Of a DNA stretch of 64,000 nucleotides, positions 1 to 12,057 are shown one piece after another. A program made the translations under genes and the position numbers. Origin of the DNA: Closterium sp. Naga37s-1 (lineage: Eukaryota > Streptophyta > Zygnematophyceae > Desmidiales > Closteriaceae); the NCBI GenBank assembly GCA_947471745.1, contig CANJKZ010000977.1, positions 1,654,501 to 1,718,500 of the forward strand, in the 5' to 3' direction. The first letter of the stretch is position 1, and each line of letters starts with the position of its first letter. The notes beneath the pieces are model-generated. The model ran no database searches. It saw only the letters and a program-made list of their open reading frames with translations, and had not been told where the DNA came from.

Positions 1-3000
1 AGAAAGAGAACGAGAGAGACACCACGTACCTGACCTCAACCTCTTCTCCCCCATTTCAGCCCGTGCCTCCAGAACAGCCAGGTAAAACCTGAAAGCATTC
101 ATTTCTCGTTACATGAAAGCAGGCATAACCTGAATGAGCCCCGCATACGCCTTTGGAACACAGCGCCTTGAGCCGCTTCTTGCCTATCCCAGTCCATCAC
201 CTCTGTTTCAGCCTCATGCCCTCAGCCACAACCCCACAGAACAGACTAAGGGAAGCCCTGAACGTTCTCACCTCCCCTCACCTGAATGGGTTTGATGAGA
301 AGAACGAGCGAGGTGAAGAAAGACACGATCCCAGCCCAGCCCCAGTGAGCCCTCCCTCCCTGTCCCAGTGACCCCTCCCATATGTCAGGCCCCATACTTT
401 CAGACCCTCACCTGAATGGGTTCGATCAGTAGCACAAGGGACGTGAAGAAGGAGACAATGCCAGCGCTAGTGAGACCTCCCTGCCCCACGGCCCACGTGG
501 CCACCCCAAACACCACCACCACCGCCGCCGCCGCCGCCGCCGCCGTATGTTCAACTGCTTACCTGTATGGGCTCGATTAGAAGAACAAGCGAGGTGAAGA
601 AGGAGACAATGCCAGCGCCAGTGAGCCCTCCCTGCCCCACGGCCCACGTGGCCACTCCAAACGGCACCACCACCGCCGCTGCATACACTGCAGTAATCGC
701 CTGTGGAAACAGCGCCTCGAGCCTCTTCTTGCCTGTTTCACCCCCATGCCCCCAGAACAGGCTCGGGTATAACCTGAACGCTCACTCTTACCCTCACCTG
801 AATGGGCTCGATCAGTAACACAAGGGACGTGAAGAAAGAGACGATCCCGGCACCCGTGAGCCCGCCCTGTCCCACGGCCCACGTGGCCACTCCAAACAGC
901 ACCACCACCGCCGCCGCATACGCCGCCGTGATCGCCTCGGGAAACAGCGCTTTCAACCTTTTTTTCTGCAGCCGCGCGGACCTATCAGCTTCCGCCAGGT
1001 GGCGGAACAGGAGCGCCTCGTACGGCTCGGCTGCGTGTGCCTTGACTAGCAGCATGGCCAGGAGGACCTCGGTGATTCGCGCTGAGAGGGCTGCGATGGA
1101 GGCCTGCGCTTTTGAGGACACGCGGCGAACCCTCTCTCCGAGCGCGGCGATGATGACTGACATGAGTGGGACCACCTGGATGGGAGGGAGATGGAGAGAG
1201 GGGACAGGGAATTTTGAGACGTCTCAGTCCCCACAGAACCCTCTCCCCGAGCGTGGCAAGGATGACTGACATGAGTGGGACCACCTGTGGGGGATGGGGT
1301 TGGGGTTGGGGTTGGGGTTGGGGTTGGTGAGAAGGAAGAGGGGGAAATGGGGAACGAGAGAAAAGGCGGCGAACCCTCTCCCCGAGCGAGGCGATGATGA
1401 CTGACATGAGTGGGACCACCTGGGTGAAGTGGGGTTGGTGGGAGGGGCAAAATAAAGGGAAGAGAGGGAGGGAAAGGAGGGAAAACAGGTGGGGGAGGAA
1501 TGTAATGGATGGAAGGACTTATCAGCTTCTGCCAGGTGGCGGAACAGGAGGGCATTGTAGGGCTCGGCTGCATGTGCTTTGGCTAGGAGCATTGCTGGGA
1601 AGGGTGCGAACGAGGGAGGAGCGGGGAGAGTGGGAAGAGAAGAAGAAGGAAGGAAGAGAGGAGGAAGGACGGCTGTTACCAGTGGTAATTTACCACTGCT
1701 GTTGCCACTGCTATAGCCACTGCTGTTACCACCAGTCCACGTCACCAAATGCTACTGCCACTGTTGTTACCACTTGGTCACGTCACCCACTCACACACAG
1801 AGTGGCCAGCGTCATCACCGGGCTGAGCTGGACCATCCGCGTCAGCATGACTGCCACCTGGCAGACAGCTGGCACCGCCGCCTTGAGAACAGCAAAGACC
1901 ACCTCGCCCACCTCCCTCGCCTCCGCCGTCAATCTATACACCAGGTCCCCCGTCGCTACAGCCGCCGGCTCTGCTGCTACAGTTGCTTTCCCCCCTTCTC
2001 CCCCCTCTCCCACCTCGCCCACCTCCCTCGCCTCTGCTGTCAATCTATACACCAGGTCCCCCGTCGCTACAGCCGCCGGCCCTGTTGCTACAGCCGCTGG
2101 TTCAGTTGCCACAGTTGCCGAACCTGCTGCTACAGCCGCTGGCCCTGCTGCTACTGCATCCCCTGGTGCAGCTGCTGCCTCTCCTGGCCCACCGGTTTCC
2201 ATCTCTTCAACCCCTTCCCTCCCCCCTCCACCTCCTCCCGTCCCACCTGTTCCCCCTCCTCCGCGCCCACTGCCCCGCCCTGCGGCCTTCCCTCCCCCTC
2301 GCCCTTCAAAGAACCCCAGATCAGCCCCCAGCAGGTGGAGCCACGCCTGGGAGCGCACGGCGAGAGTGACGCCGCTTGCGGCCTCCCACAGCCACGCGTC
2401 CTGCCAGTACGTCGCTGCTGACCGCGCTCCCACAAGTACCAGCACGACACCTGTCGCACGGGAGAGCGCCTTAAGGTCGCCTGGTGCGTGGGGGGGAGGA
2501 CGGGGGAGATGTGGATGGAGGGGGGGGTGTTGGGAGCAGCTGCCTCCCAAAGCCACGCGTCCTGCCAGTACGTCGCTGCCGACCGCGCTGCTACGAGTGC
2601 CAGCACCACACCTGTCGCACGGAAGAGAGCACGGAGATCGCCTGGAAGAGGGGATGGAGGGGAGGAGGAAGGGTGTGGAGGGGTGGGGGGGGTGAAGGGG
2701 GGAGGGAGGGAAGGAGAGTGGGGAGAGGAGGGGAGGGGAGTGGTGGTTGGTCGGGGGGACTAAACCCCTCGTTTGTGATTTCTGACATGTGTCCCGTGCG
2801 TGGGAGCCCAGATGGCTTTTGAGACGTCTCAAAAGATTTCTGAGATGTGTCCCGTGCGTGGGTGCCCAGATGGAGAGAGGTGGAGGAAGGGGACGGACGA
2901 GGAGGAGGAGGGGGGGGGGGAGTGAGGGGGTGGTGGTGGTGGTGGAGAGAGGAATGAGGAAGGAACGGGAAGTGAGGGCAGTGATGTTGCTGCAAGAAAA

Positions 3001-4541
3001 AAAAAAAGGGGTGATCTGTTATAAGAGTGAATGCAGGTGACTCACTAAAGGCGTAAATGCAGGTGAACACCTACAAGCAAAATCACCTCGGAAAAAGACC
3101 TTGGGAGATCACTTTGAGGAAGTACCTTAGGAAAATTACCCTGGGAAATGACCTTGAGAATTCACCTTGAGAATTCACCTTGAGCGAGGAGGGTGGTGAT
3201 CACACGAAGCGGGGGGTGAAGAGGAGCAGCGCGACGGCGGTGCACAGCCATGGCTTCTGAGGCGCCTCAGAAGCAACGTTGGGAATTAACCTGGGTAATT
3301 TGCCTTGAAAATCACCTGCGTTGATTACCTTGAGAAATCACATTGGGTAAAGAGGAGCAGCGAGGTGAGGGCAACGGCGGTGCACAGCCACACCTTCTGA
3401 GGCCTCTGAAATCACCTGGGTAAATTCACCTGAGCATATTGCCTTGGAAAATTACCTGGGTACGCCACTTGGGTGAATATCCTTGGGAAAACACCAGGGT
3501 AAATTACCTGAGTATATCACCTTGAGCGAGGAGGGTGGTGAGCGCGCCGAAGCGGGGGATGAAGAGGAGCAGAGTGGTGAGGGCGACGGCGGTGCACAGC
3601 CACGCGCGGAGGACGAGGGGGAGGAAGGGGCGCAGGAAAGGCAGCAGGCCGAGAAGGGGGTGTTGGTGGTGGTGGTGACGCTGGTGTTGCTGCTGCTGGT
3701 GGTGCTGCTGCTGCTTGTGCTGCTGGTGGTGGTGGTTCTCGCCACTCCGCGTACCAGATTCCGTTGCCGGTGCTTCCTCTCCGTCCTCGCTAAAGGACAG
3801 CTCGTTATCAGCACGACCATCGAATGAACTGGCTGCTCGTAACCTCGCGGAGTGTGACGGCGCGTGTCTACTCGCATCTCCGCTGTTTGTCGTCCCCGCG
3901 CAAGGGCTAGACGCCCCCGATTCCGGTCGTCTCGGTGACCCGAAACTGAAAACACCCCCAGACCTCGCTGTCCCAACCCCAGTCCTGGCTGTCCCCGTCA
4001 AACGGGATCCGATATAAGACCGAAAATCCTGCTGGCTACCTCTAGGGGAGATATGATTTACAGATTTTATCCTAAGAGACCCTGCCAGCGGCTGCATTCC
4101 TGAATTAGAGACACTAACTTGGCTCGTTATAACGTGGCTCTTTACCCAAAACCTGGGAAGCGCTTTCCAGTTTCGCCTGGTTTGCGAAAGACTCAAAGAG
4201 GTCGAGCCGGACCCGCAACTGGAAACCACAGGATGCTGCCGCGACACCAGCAATTCCGTTCGCGAAGAAAAGCTTCGCCGTATTCGTCTAGAATGTTCTT
4301 CATCAGGACGTCCTGATGTCGTCGGGCCTTCACGGAACACCGTCACGCAGCCGTTAGTGCTCGACGGTCCGGCGCGACTAGGATCCAGCCTAGCGCAACT
4401 AAACCCGATGATTGAGCGTTGACTGGAGATAAGCTCGGAAGCCATGCCTGGCACGAGCAGAAAGACCTTGCGAAATGCGAAAACGCAAGCTTGTGTATCT
4501 GGTGACGTGGTGAAGGTATGGCGACGTGCATTGCTCTCCAC
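1..4541 (-). CDS. ABC transporter, half-size B-type, membrane-domain part (3' end beyond window)
   Basis: Membrane-embedded half of an ABC exporter; substrate unknown. Exon 1 runs from about 4541 to 3521 and ends in a hydrophobic first helix followed by FGALTTLLAQ and a GTGATA donor. Exon 2 (2480-1795) encodes ATYWQDAWLWEAASGVTLAV, then LGADLGFFEG, GTGDLVYRLTAEA and LSPVMTLATL, the usual ABC-exporter order of helix 2, the FF(D/E) turn, the TGDL(I/V)xRL motif and helix 3. A Gly/Pro-rich insertion lies between FFEG and GTGDL. Exon 3 (1175-798, 126 codons, phase 0) encodes ERVRRVSSKAQ, EVLLAMLLVKAHAAE and GIVSFFTSLVLLIEPIQ, matching the rest of the transmembrane domain. The nucleotide-binding domain is not in the window. 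The closest remembered relatives are plant plastid ABCB half-transporters. The start codon is uncertain because exon 1 has several in-frame Met codons. Every exon end here is locally re-duplicated. Confidence 0.75.
288..798 (-). repeat. Four nested tandem copies of the 3' end of ABC exon 3
   Basis: On the minus strand, WAVGQGGLTGAGIVSFF followed by LVLLIEPIQ and a CAG/GT donor appears around 902-798, 674-563, 515-414 and, more decayed, 361-288. The copies get shorter and more diverged towards the gene's 3' side. Each keeps a plausible 5' splice site, so they are competing or dead splice donors rather than separate genes. Confidence 0.75.
1119..1425 (-). repeat. Three tandem copies of the 5' start of ABC exon 3
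   Basis: The acceptor plus the codons for VVPLMSVIIAALGERVRR occur at 1175-1119, 1290-1243 and 1421-1368. A decayed palindrome, TGAGACGTCTCA at 1215-1226, sits between the first and second copies. A fourth fragment of exon 3 (FRHLAEADKS region) lies at 1515-1600. Confidence 0.7.
1294..1327. repeat. Interstitial GGGGTT repeat
   Basis: About six perfect GGGGTT units in an ABC intron. The unit equals the ciliate telomere repeat, but the plant-type unit is TTTAGGG, so this is more likely ordinary simple-sequence expansion. Confidence 0.8.
2380..2642 (-). repeat. Duplicated start of ABC exon 2
   Basis: The stretch encoding VLVLVGARSAATYWQDAWLW, with its upstream AG acceptor, occurs twice (2480-2380 and 2642-2530). 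Only the 2480 copy continues into the rest of the exon. Confidence 0.7.
2777..2874. repeat. 38-bp tandem duplication split by palindrome at 2816-2835
   Basis: CTTTTGAGACGTCTCAAAAG (20 bp, perfect) separates two copies of a sequence containing TGTGTCCCGTGCGTGGG. The copies differ at a few positions, so the duplication is not brand new. Confidence 0.85.
3187..3605 (-). repeat. Triplicated end of ABC exon 1 with palindromes
   Basis: Three copies of the sequence encoding the exon 1 C-terminus (around 3187-3250, 3354-3402 and 3526-3605). The first ends at the 22-bp palindrome 3253-3274 (GCTTCTGAGGCGCCTCAGAA then GC). The second ends at a decayed version around 3395-3415. The functional copy is the one at 3526-3605. 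Confidence 0.7.
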
Positions 4542-4650
4542 TAGTATCCCCTAAATGAAGCACGAAATCGAGGGAAGAGTTGAGTTGAGCTCCCAAGCAG
4601 CAAAAAGACAGCCCGCTTGAAATAATTGTACCTCTCATCTCAGGTCGTCA

Positions 4651-4778
4651 CCCAGCCTAGTGTCAAGAAGTTGGTGTCAAGGAGTTTGCGCACGCGATTG
4701 GTTAAAACAAACGCTTGACCAATCGCATTGACCGGGTGCGCAAACTTATTGACACCAACTTCTTGACACTAGGCTGGG
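4651..4778. mobile_element. Foldback/MITE-like inverted repeat
   Basis: Perfect 30-bp inverted arms at 4651-4680 and 4749-4778 begin and end CCCAGCCTAG/CTAGGCTGGG. Imperfect complementarity continues outward (GGTCGT/ACGACC) and inward (TTTGCGCAC/GTGCGCAAA). No open frame. The element lies just upstream of the ABC gene start. The target duplication is unclear, so the class is unassigned. Confidence 0.65.
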
Positions 4779-5619
4779 ATACGACCTCAGGGTACCTGAA
4801 GGCGTTTTCCCAACTGTGAAACGGTGTTATGACCCCTCTAACCGAAAAAAAACATATTTTGATTCATCCTTGAAACCAAAGTTCAGCCAAGGTCGCAAAG
4901 AAGAGGCACGCCTGACACTGATTTTGCCATTTTGCCTGTTTCCAAAATTTCCGGAACGCGACCCTCGATTGACATGGAACGAATTGGCGGGAAAATGAAA
5001 AAAACTGACATACTCGCTGCTGCAGGTCCCAGCTGTGTAAGAAGTTTTTCAACCGCGCACCAATTAAGGTGGATTTGTATGCCATTTCAAACCATGACGC
5101 CGCCCACCTTCCTATCCTGTTCCATTACCATCACCACCATGAAATGAAACCTACGAAGGCATATTGGCGCTGGCAGGCCACTCTCTGGAGGCTAATGCTT
5201 GTAACACTGCTGCTGCTGTCTATTGTTTTGCCGCCTTTTTCGAGGGCATCAATCTACCTTCGACCTGAACCACTGTCGAACCGTCAGATGCTTTGACCAC
5301 ACAATCCAAGCAATAGCTGTAACCTACAATCCTGAAAATAAAAGAAAATAAATATTAGCAATAGGGTAGTAGAAACAACTTCTTTAATTTCACTCCTTGG
5401 TGGATTAGCCGATGCATTTAATTACTTAAGATATACACACCTGAGAGCGCAAGTGTTCCAACCACCAGGTTGAGAGATGTAACCACCAGCAGGTCTCGCA
5501 CACCCACCATTACCACCACAAGCAGCACTGGTAGAGCCACCAACGCTTGAATCACCACCGTTGAATACACCGCCATCAGTGGATGCACCATCCATTGGCA
5601 CATCCCCAGCAGCAACAGA

Positions 5620-6110
<491 letters not shown>

Positions 6111-6190
6111 CGCGCAGCAGAGGCGCACCCAACATTTGTCCCACCTGGTGCAGATCCATGCCAAATTAGAATAGACTTCTTTCTCGAAGA

Positions 6191-6440
6191 CTTTTAGACG
6201 TCTCAAAGATCCCACCTTGGGCGGATCCATTCCAAACTACAGCAGCCTTGTTCCGTGAAGTTGGAGATAGCTTCTGAGGCGCCTCAAAAGCCGCTGCAGG
6301 TGCAGCAGATTCGCAGCTAACAGTAGTCCCACCTTGGGCGGATCTGATCCAAACTATCTTGCTCCTTGAAGACTTCTGAGACGCCTCAAAAGCCCCACCT
6401 TGGGCGGATCCACTCCAAACTATAGTAGCCTCCTTCTTAA
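6191..6440 (-). repeat. Three tandem exon fragments separated by decayed palindromes
   Basis: The motif CCCACCTTGGGCGGATC recurs around 6210, 6330 and 6394. Decayed palindromes sit at 6191-6208, 6271-6290 (CTTCTGAGGCGCCTCAAAAG) and 6373-6392 just before the copies. DCL-B has a single copy and no palindrome here. Confidence 0.75.
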
Positions 6441-8769
6441 AACTTGGAGATATGATTCTCTCACTGTACACTACTGTCCATCGCCGCGCCTGGCACAAGT
6501 TAACCAGGATAGTTATAACCGCTGGACCTGGCTCACTGCCTCGGAACCCATCCAGCGCGTCCGGGGCGGCCAAACCTATCGCAGACTCCCCTTCCACTGC
6601 TCCTGCTCCAGCAGCTGATGCTGCCACCCCCTTTCCAGACTTCCCACGCTTCCTCTTCTTCCCTCCTGCCCTTTTATGCCCACCATTACAATCATTATTC
6701 TCTCCACTTTTCAAGCTACCTTCAGGCCGAACTTCCTCCATCCCTGCTACACCTTCTCCTCCTCCTGCCTCCTTCCCCACTTCCCCCTCCTTTCCTCCCT
6801 CCGCTTCCCCCGCCCCGGATTTCTCTTCCTGGGCCTCCCATGCGGCCCTCATTCCCCCCAGCAAGCGCATTCCCTCCCTCTCCTGGTACAGCTGCCGAAA
6901 GCCCTGCACAGTCTGGGAGGCAGCAAGGAGGAGGGAGTGGGAAGAAGGTAAGCAAGGAGACACGGGAAGCACGAGCATTCCCTCCCCCTCCTGGTACAGC
7001 TGCCGAAAGCCCTGCACAGTCTGGGGGGGAGGCGAGGAGAAGAGGCGAGGAAACAGGAAGACTTACCTCGTGAGATGTACACCATTACAGACACATACGT
7101 TCATTACAGTCACATATGTTCGTTACAATCACATATGTTCATTACAGTCTCATATGCTCATCACACTCACCTTGGTCCTCCTTAGCATTCTAGAAGCTGC
7201 CTCCACCGTTGCTGCCACGACATCCACCCCCCAACCCTCTCCCAGCACCCCCCCCCCTCACATTCTCACATCTGTGCATCACACTCACATCTGTGCATCA
7301 CACTCACAATAGCTCTTCTCAGCACGCCAGCAGCTGCCTCCACCGTTGCTGCAACATCATCCACCCCCCACCCCTCCCCCATCACCACTCCTCTCACCTC
7401 CACTTCCACCACCACCCCCTCCTCCCCCTCCCCTCCTCCTCTTTCCCCCACGCCCATTTCACGCAGCCAATTTTCCACTCTGCCCTCCCCATCCTCCCCT
7501 CCTTCACCTTCCACATCCCTTCCACACACCATGCCCCCGTTTCTTTCCCCACCCCCCTCATCCTTCCACGCCCCTTTTCCTTCGCCCGCCGTTTTCACCC
7601 CTTTCCCCCACTCTCTTCCCAACTCCTTCCCCCACTCCTCCCTCCACTGCACCCCTGACTGCCCCCCCCCTCCCCCACTCCCCTGAGCCTTGGGCAGGTA
7701 AATAGGGGCGGGGAGGGAGAGGGCACAGCAAAAGAGGAGCAGGGCGGAGGGAGGATGGAGGGAGAGGGGATGCAACAGAGGGATAGGGGATAGCCAGGAG
7801 GAAACGAATTGCCACGTCCGGGCGAGAGGGCATGAGGGATGGAGAGGGGGAGGTGAGCGGGGGTTGAGTGCGGTGGGAGCGGTGTTTGGAGGAGTGGAAT
7901 CGAGGAAAACTGCTGCTGTGAGGGCCTTGATTAGATCAGAGACGTCCTGATGGGTGCGGGGCAAGGGAAGGAATGGAGAAGGGAGATGGGAGAGAGGAAA
8001 GCGGAGAGATAAGAGTGTGGATGAAGAAAGATATACGGAAAGAGGGAGTGAGGACTGCTGCTGTGAGGGCCTTGATTAGATCAGAGACGTCCTGACGGGG
8101 AACGGAGGGGAGGGAGGAGGGGGGAGAGGAGGGGAGAAAGGAGGAGAGAAAGGCGCGGAGAGAGGAGGGGAGAGAGGACGGGAGAGAGGAGGAGAGAGGA
8201 GAAAGAAGAGGAGCGGAGAGAGGAGAAGAGAGAGGAGGGGAGAGAGGAGGGGAGTGAGGAGGGGAGAGAGGAGGGGGGAGAGGAGGGGAGAGGGGAGGGG
8301 AATTGTGAACAGTGTTGTAGAATGTTGAAGCAAGAGGAATGTGTGTGGGCTATGGGGTATGCAAGAGGAATGTGTGTGGGCTATGGGGTATGCAAGAGGA
8401 ATGTGTGTGGCCGCTCAGACCTTTGGAGCGCATCGAGAAGGCCGAGAAGCAAGAGGGATTAGGCAGCCTCTGGGTAGAAAGAAAGGCGAGCCATTCAGAG
8501 GCCGTTGCGATGTGCATACAAGGGAAGTGGTCCAGAAAGCGTGGTACAGACAGTGTGGTACAGACAGTGTGGTACAGACCATCTGTAGGGTTACATGGTT
8601 ACATCGTCGTACATGTTGTTACCTGCTGATATGGTTATATGGTTACAAAACGTTACCTTGGGGAATGGCTTCTGCACATCATCATATTCCTGCAAATTGC
8701 CCATGTCCCACGTCCTCACCTTTCTCCCCATGTCCTCACCTCTCTCGCATTCTGCCGGCTGTAACAGCA

Positions 8770-8955
8770 TTACCTTGGGGAACGGCTTCTGTAGATCATC
8801 ATCATAATCCTCCTCATTGCCCATGTCCCATGTCCCATGTCCCCAGCAGCCACATGCGCCGGGTCGGCTGCATCGGCTTTTGAGGCGCCTCAAAAGTCAA
8901 AACGTTACCTTGGGGAATGGCTTCTGTAGATCATCATCACAATCCTCCTCATTGC
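8770..8955 (-). repeat. Exon-end duplication of DCL-A RNase IIIb with palindrome 8877-8896
   Basis: The end of the RNase IIIb exon (QKPFPK plus GTAA donor) is present at about 8770, 8905 and, further off, 8655. CTTTTGAGGCGCCTCAAAAG at 8877-8896 lies between the last two copies. Confidence 0.8.
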
Positions 8956-9433
8956 TTATGTCCATGCCCATGTTCCCAGCAGCCGCATGCGCCGAGTCAG
9001 CTGCACCGGCAGCAGCAGCCTTTGCCGCCCGCTGTATCCTGCGCACCAATCGCAGCAGCCCACTGGGCGCCGCCAGCTGGCAGAACCTCTCCGAGAAAAT
9101 CTCCGCCTTGCGCAGGTCTGTCAGCTGGTGCGGGGACAGCCGGGCGGCGAGCGATGACGTGGCGGCGTGCGCTGACGTGGCATGCGCTGACGTGGTATGC
9201 GATGACGTGGCATGCGATGACGTGGCAGGAGAACCATGTGGTGCTCCAGATGTTGCTCGCACCAAGTGGTGCATGACAAGAAAGTCCAGCACAGCTTCCC
9301 CCAGGAACACAAACCGCCTCTCCCACGTCAACTCCTCCTCCCGTATTGCCTCCCTCAGTATCCCCTCATTTTGGAATTGATACCCCATCGCATTCTGAAG
9401 CTCCCACAGCCAACCAGTTTTTTGAGACGGCTG

Positions 9434-9470
<37 letters not shown>

Positions 9471-10314
9471 ACGCACTCCCCTTCTAGCAACTTGAGTCGC
9501 TTCTCTGGCGGCTGAAGCGGCAGCAGGGACGGCCCTCTAGCTGGCTCCAATGCGTGCTTGCTGCCACTCACCCTTTGCTCCGGTTTCCCTCGTGCTGCCT
9601 CTGTTGCTGCCACTGCTGCTGCTGCTGCTGCTGCTGCTGCTACTTTCGCTCCTAGTGCCACATCTGAATCTGCAGCAGCTCTCAGTACCTCTCCTAATTT
9701 CTGCACCCCCTCTACGCTTCCCTCCACCAACCTCGTCGCCCCTCCCCCTCCGCACCCCATCTCTCCCCTCAGCAACTCCCCCACACCCTCCGTAGGAAGG
9801 CCCAGCCACCTCAGCATCGGCAGCGCCAAGTCAGCGCCACCGCAGCGCCAGCTGGCACCCACCAGGGCCTCTGCCACGTCAGCGAGCACCTTCTTGTCCA
9901 GCTGGCACGCTGACTTGGCGGCGGCTGTTGCCCGCGCCGCTGCCAGCGAGGCAAAGGCAGAGTCGAGAAGGGCTTTAGGGCTCGGAGGAAGGTTCTGGGA
10001 AGCTGCAGTAGCTCGAGAAGGGGATGGAGGAGAGGCTGCTGCTTATGACTCCCTCGTGTGTGAGAGGGAGTCTGAAAGCGAGAGTGGTGGGCGGAGTGAG
10101 TGAGAGAGGGAGTCAGCCAAAAGTAGAAGAGTGTGGGAGGGGGGAACGAGAGGGCCGAACCAGTCACGGGTTCTGAAGGGCTTGCAGCGAACCAAGGGAG
10201 GAACACCGGCTTTAAGTGCCAGCGCTGCGAGGTGCTTGTTTGACACCAGCTTCACGCACTGCCCCTTCATGTCATCGTATGTCAGCCGGGAGGCCTTGCT
10301 TTCATTGTATGAAA

Positions 10315-10520
10315 CACTCCCGCTCCTTTCTCCCTGCCCCTGCCCACCGTGCCCCTGCCCACCGTGCTGCGGCTGGCGTGACAAGCCAAGTGACTTTTGA
10401 GTCGACTCAAAAGTCACCCCGCTCCTTCCTCCATGCCCCTGCCCACCGTGCCCGTTCCCCTGCCCTCCATGCCCCTGCCCACCGTGCTGCGGCTGGCGTG
10501 GCAAGCCAGCAGCAGAGAAC
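10315..10520 (-). repeat. In-frame duplication in RNase IIIa with 28-bp palindrome 10390-10417
   Basis: A stretch encoding a His/Gly/Gln-rich loop (RQPQHGGQGHGGQG) is repeated on both sides of a perfect palindrome centred at 10403/10404 with a TCGA core. The reading frame continues through it as VTFESTQKS. DCL-B has one copy and no palindrome. Confidence 0.85.
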
Positions 10521-10529
10521 AGGCGGCAG

Positions 10530-11530
10530 GAGCAGGTGAGCTGCACGCAGCTGTCACCAAGCACCTCATCTGACTCGTATGTTCCCACGCTGCTCTCGTT
10601 TGTGCCGGGGCAGGTGAGGGCGCGCAGGAGCTGAAGGAGGGGGAAGAGTAAGGGGCACGGGGGGTAAGATGGGTAGGTGAGGTCACGCAGCTGTCGCCAA
10701 GCACCTCGCTGCTCTTGTACGTGCCCACTCCGCTCTTGTTTGTGCCGGGGCATGTCAGGGCACGCAGGAGCTGAAGACAGGGAAGGGGAGGGGGGAAGGT
10801 GAGGGTGTGTGAGAAGTGAGCTGCACGCAGCTGTCTCCAAGCACTTCGGCCGACTAATCTTTCCCCATGCCGCTCTCCGTGGTTCCCGGGCAGGTGAGCG
10901 CACGCAGCAGTTGAAGGTGGGGGAAGAGTAAGGGGCACGGAGGGGAAGATGGGTAGGTGAGCTGAGCGCTCAAGGAGCTGCATGCAACTGTCACCGGGAA
11001 CTTTGTCGCTCTCGTACGCGCCGATGCCACTCTCTGTTTTTCCGGGGCATGTGAGCGACTTTTGAGGCGCCTCAAAAGCCACTCTCTGTTTTTCCGGGGC
11101 AGGTGAGCGACTTTTGAGGCGCCTCAAAAGCCACTCTCTGTTTTTCCGGGGCAGGTGAGCGACTTTTGAGGCGCCTCAAAAGCCACTCTCTGTTTTTCCG
11201 GGGCAGGTGAGCGACTTTTGAGGCGCCTCAAAAGCCACTTTATGTTTTTTCGGGGCAGGTGAGCGACTTTTGAGGCACCTCAAAAGCCACTCTCTGTTTT
11301 TCCGGGGCAGGTGAGCGACTTTTGAGGCGCCTCAAAACCCACTCTCGGTTTTTTCCGGGGCAGGTGAGCTGAGCGCTCAAGGAGATGAGGGATGGGAGAG
11401 GGTGGGTGGGGTGTTGGACGCTGGAGAGGGGTGGTTAAGATGTGATGACGGCAGCGCTCCGCTGCACGCAGCTGTCACCAAGCACCTCGTTTGACTCATA
11501 CGTGCCCACACCGCTCTCTGGTGTGGCGGG
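10530..11530 (-). repeat. Serial copies of the RNase IIIa start exon in DCL-A
   Basis: ALTCPGTNESSVGTYESDEV plus LGDSC (10625-10540) is the copy joined to the rest of the domain. Further copies at about 10760-10685, 10890-10830, 11060-10970 and 11530-11460 read variants such as TYKSSEVLGDS and AYESDKVPGDS. Each has an AG acceptor, so splicing could choose among active and altered catalytic exons. Confidence 0.65.
11050..11365. repeat. 52-bp tandem array, each unit with a GCGC-core palindrome
   Basis: Six palindromes with centres at 11068.5, 11120.5, 11172.5, 11224.5, 11276.5 and 11328.5, exactly 52 bp apart. Five read TTTTGAGGCGCCTCAAAA (or lose one end base) and one has a GGCACC core. The rest of the unit (CTCTCTGTTTTTCCGGGGCA region) is the start of the RNase IIIa exon with its acceptor. 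Confidence 0.9.
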
Positions 11531-12057
11531 TCATGTGAGCACACCCATCAGCTGAGGGGTATGAGGAGTTCAGTGCCCTACACTGCAGTGCAGTGCGGTG
11601 AAGGAAAACGATGTGAGTGCAGGCAGGGGCGTGACTCACATCAATAGAAGGAAAACGAGGTTCCTCCTGCACACGCTCCGGAGCCTCCACACCACACCCG
11701 TACTGCCGCACAAGGAACCGCCGGATGTCCCGGGCAGTGAGGGGAGCAGCGAGGCAAAGACGCAGTGTCGTGCAGAGCAGTGCAGCGCATCAGAGTGACT
11801 CACATCAATAGCAGGAAAATGCGGATCCTCCACACCACACCCATACTGCCGCACAAGGAACCGTCGGATGTCCCGGGCAGTGAGCAGGCAGTCAAGGCGG
11901 GAGAGCAGCGAGGGGAGCAGCGAGGCAAAGAGCACGTGCCGCAGTGGCAGCACCGGCACCACTAGCTCCAAAGGGAGGTATGACGTCTGCCGCCCCCTGC
12001 CCTTCTCCCTGCCCTGCTGCTGTTCTTTATGCTTAGCTGCCTCCTCCTCCTTCCCCA

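Noticed and set aside
4300-4317. CATCAGGACGTCCTGATG, an 18-bp palindrome with an ACGT core
   Set aside because: Arms differ from the family, no flanking duplication seen; probably chance or an unrelated site in the ABC 5' region.
7930-8100. GATCAGAGACGTCCTGATG-type sequences near 7.94 and 8.08 kb (and 33.0 kb)
   Set aside because: They are the acceptor plus first codons (CATCAG/GACGTCTCTGATC) of the second RNase IIIb exon, present in both DCL copies.
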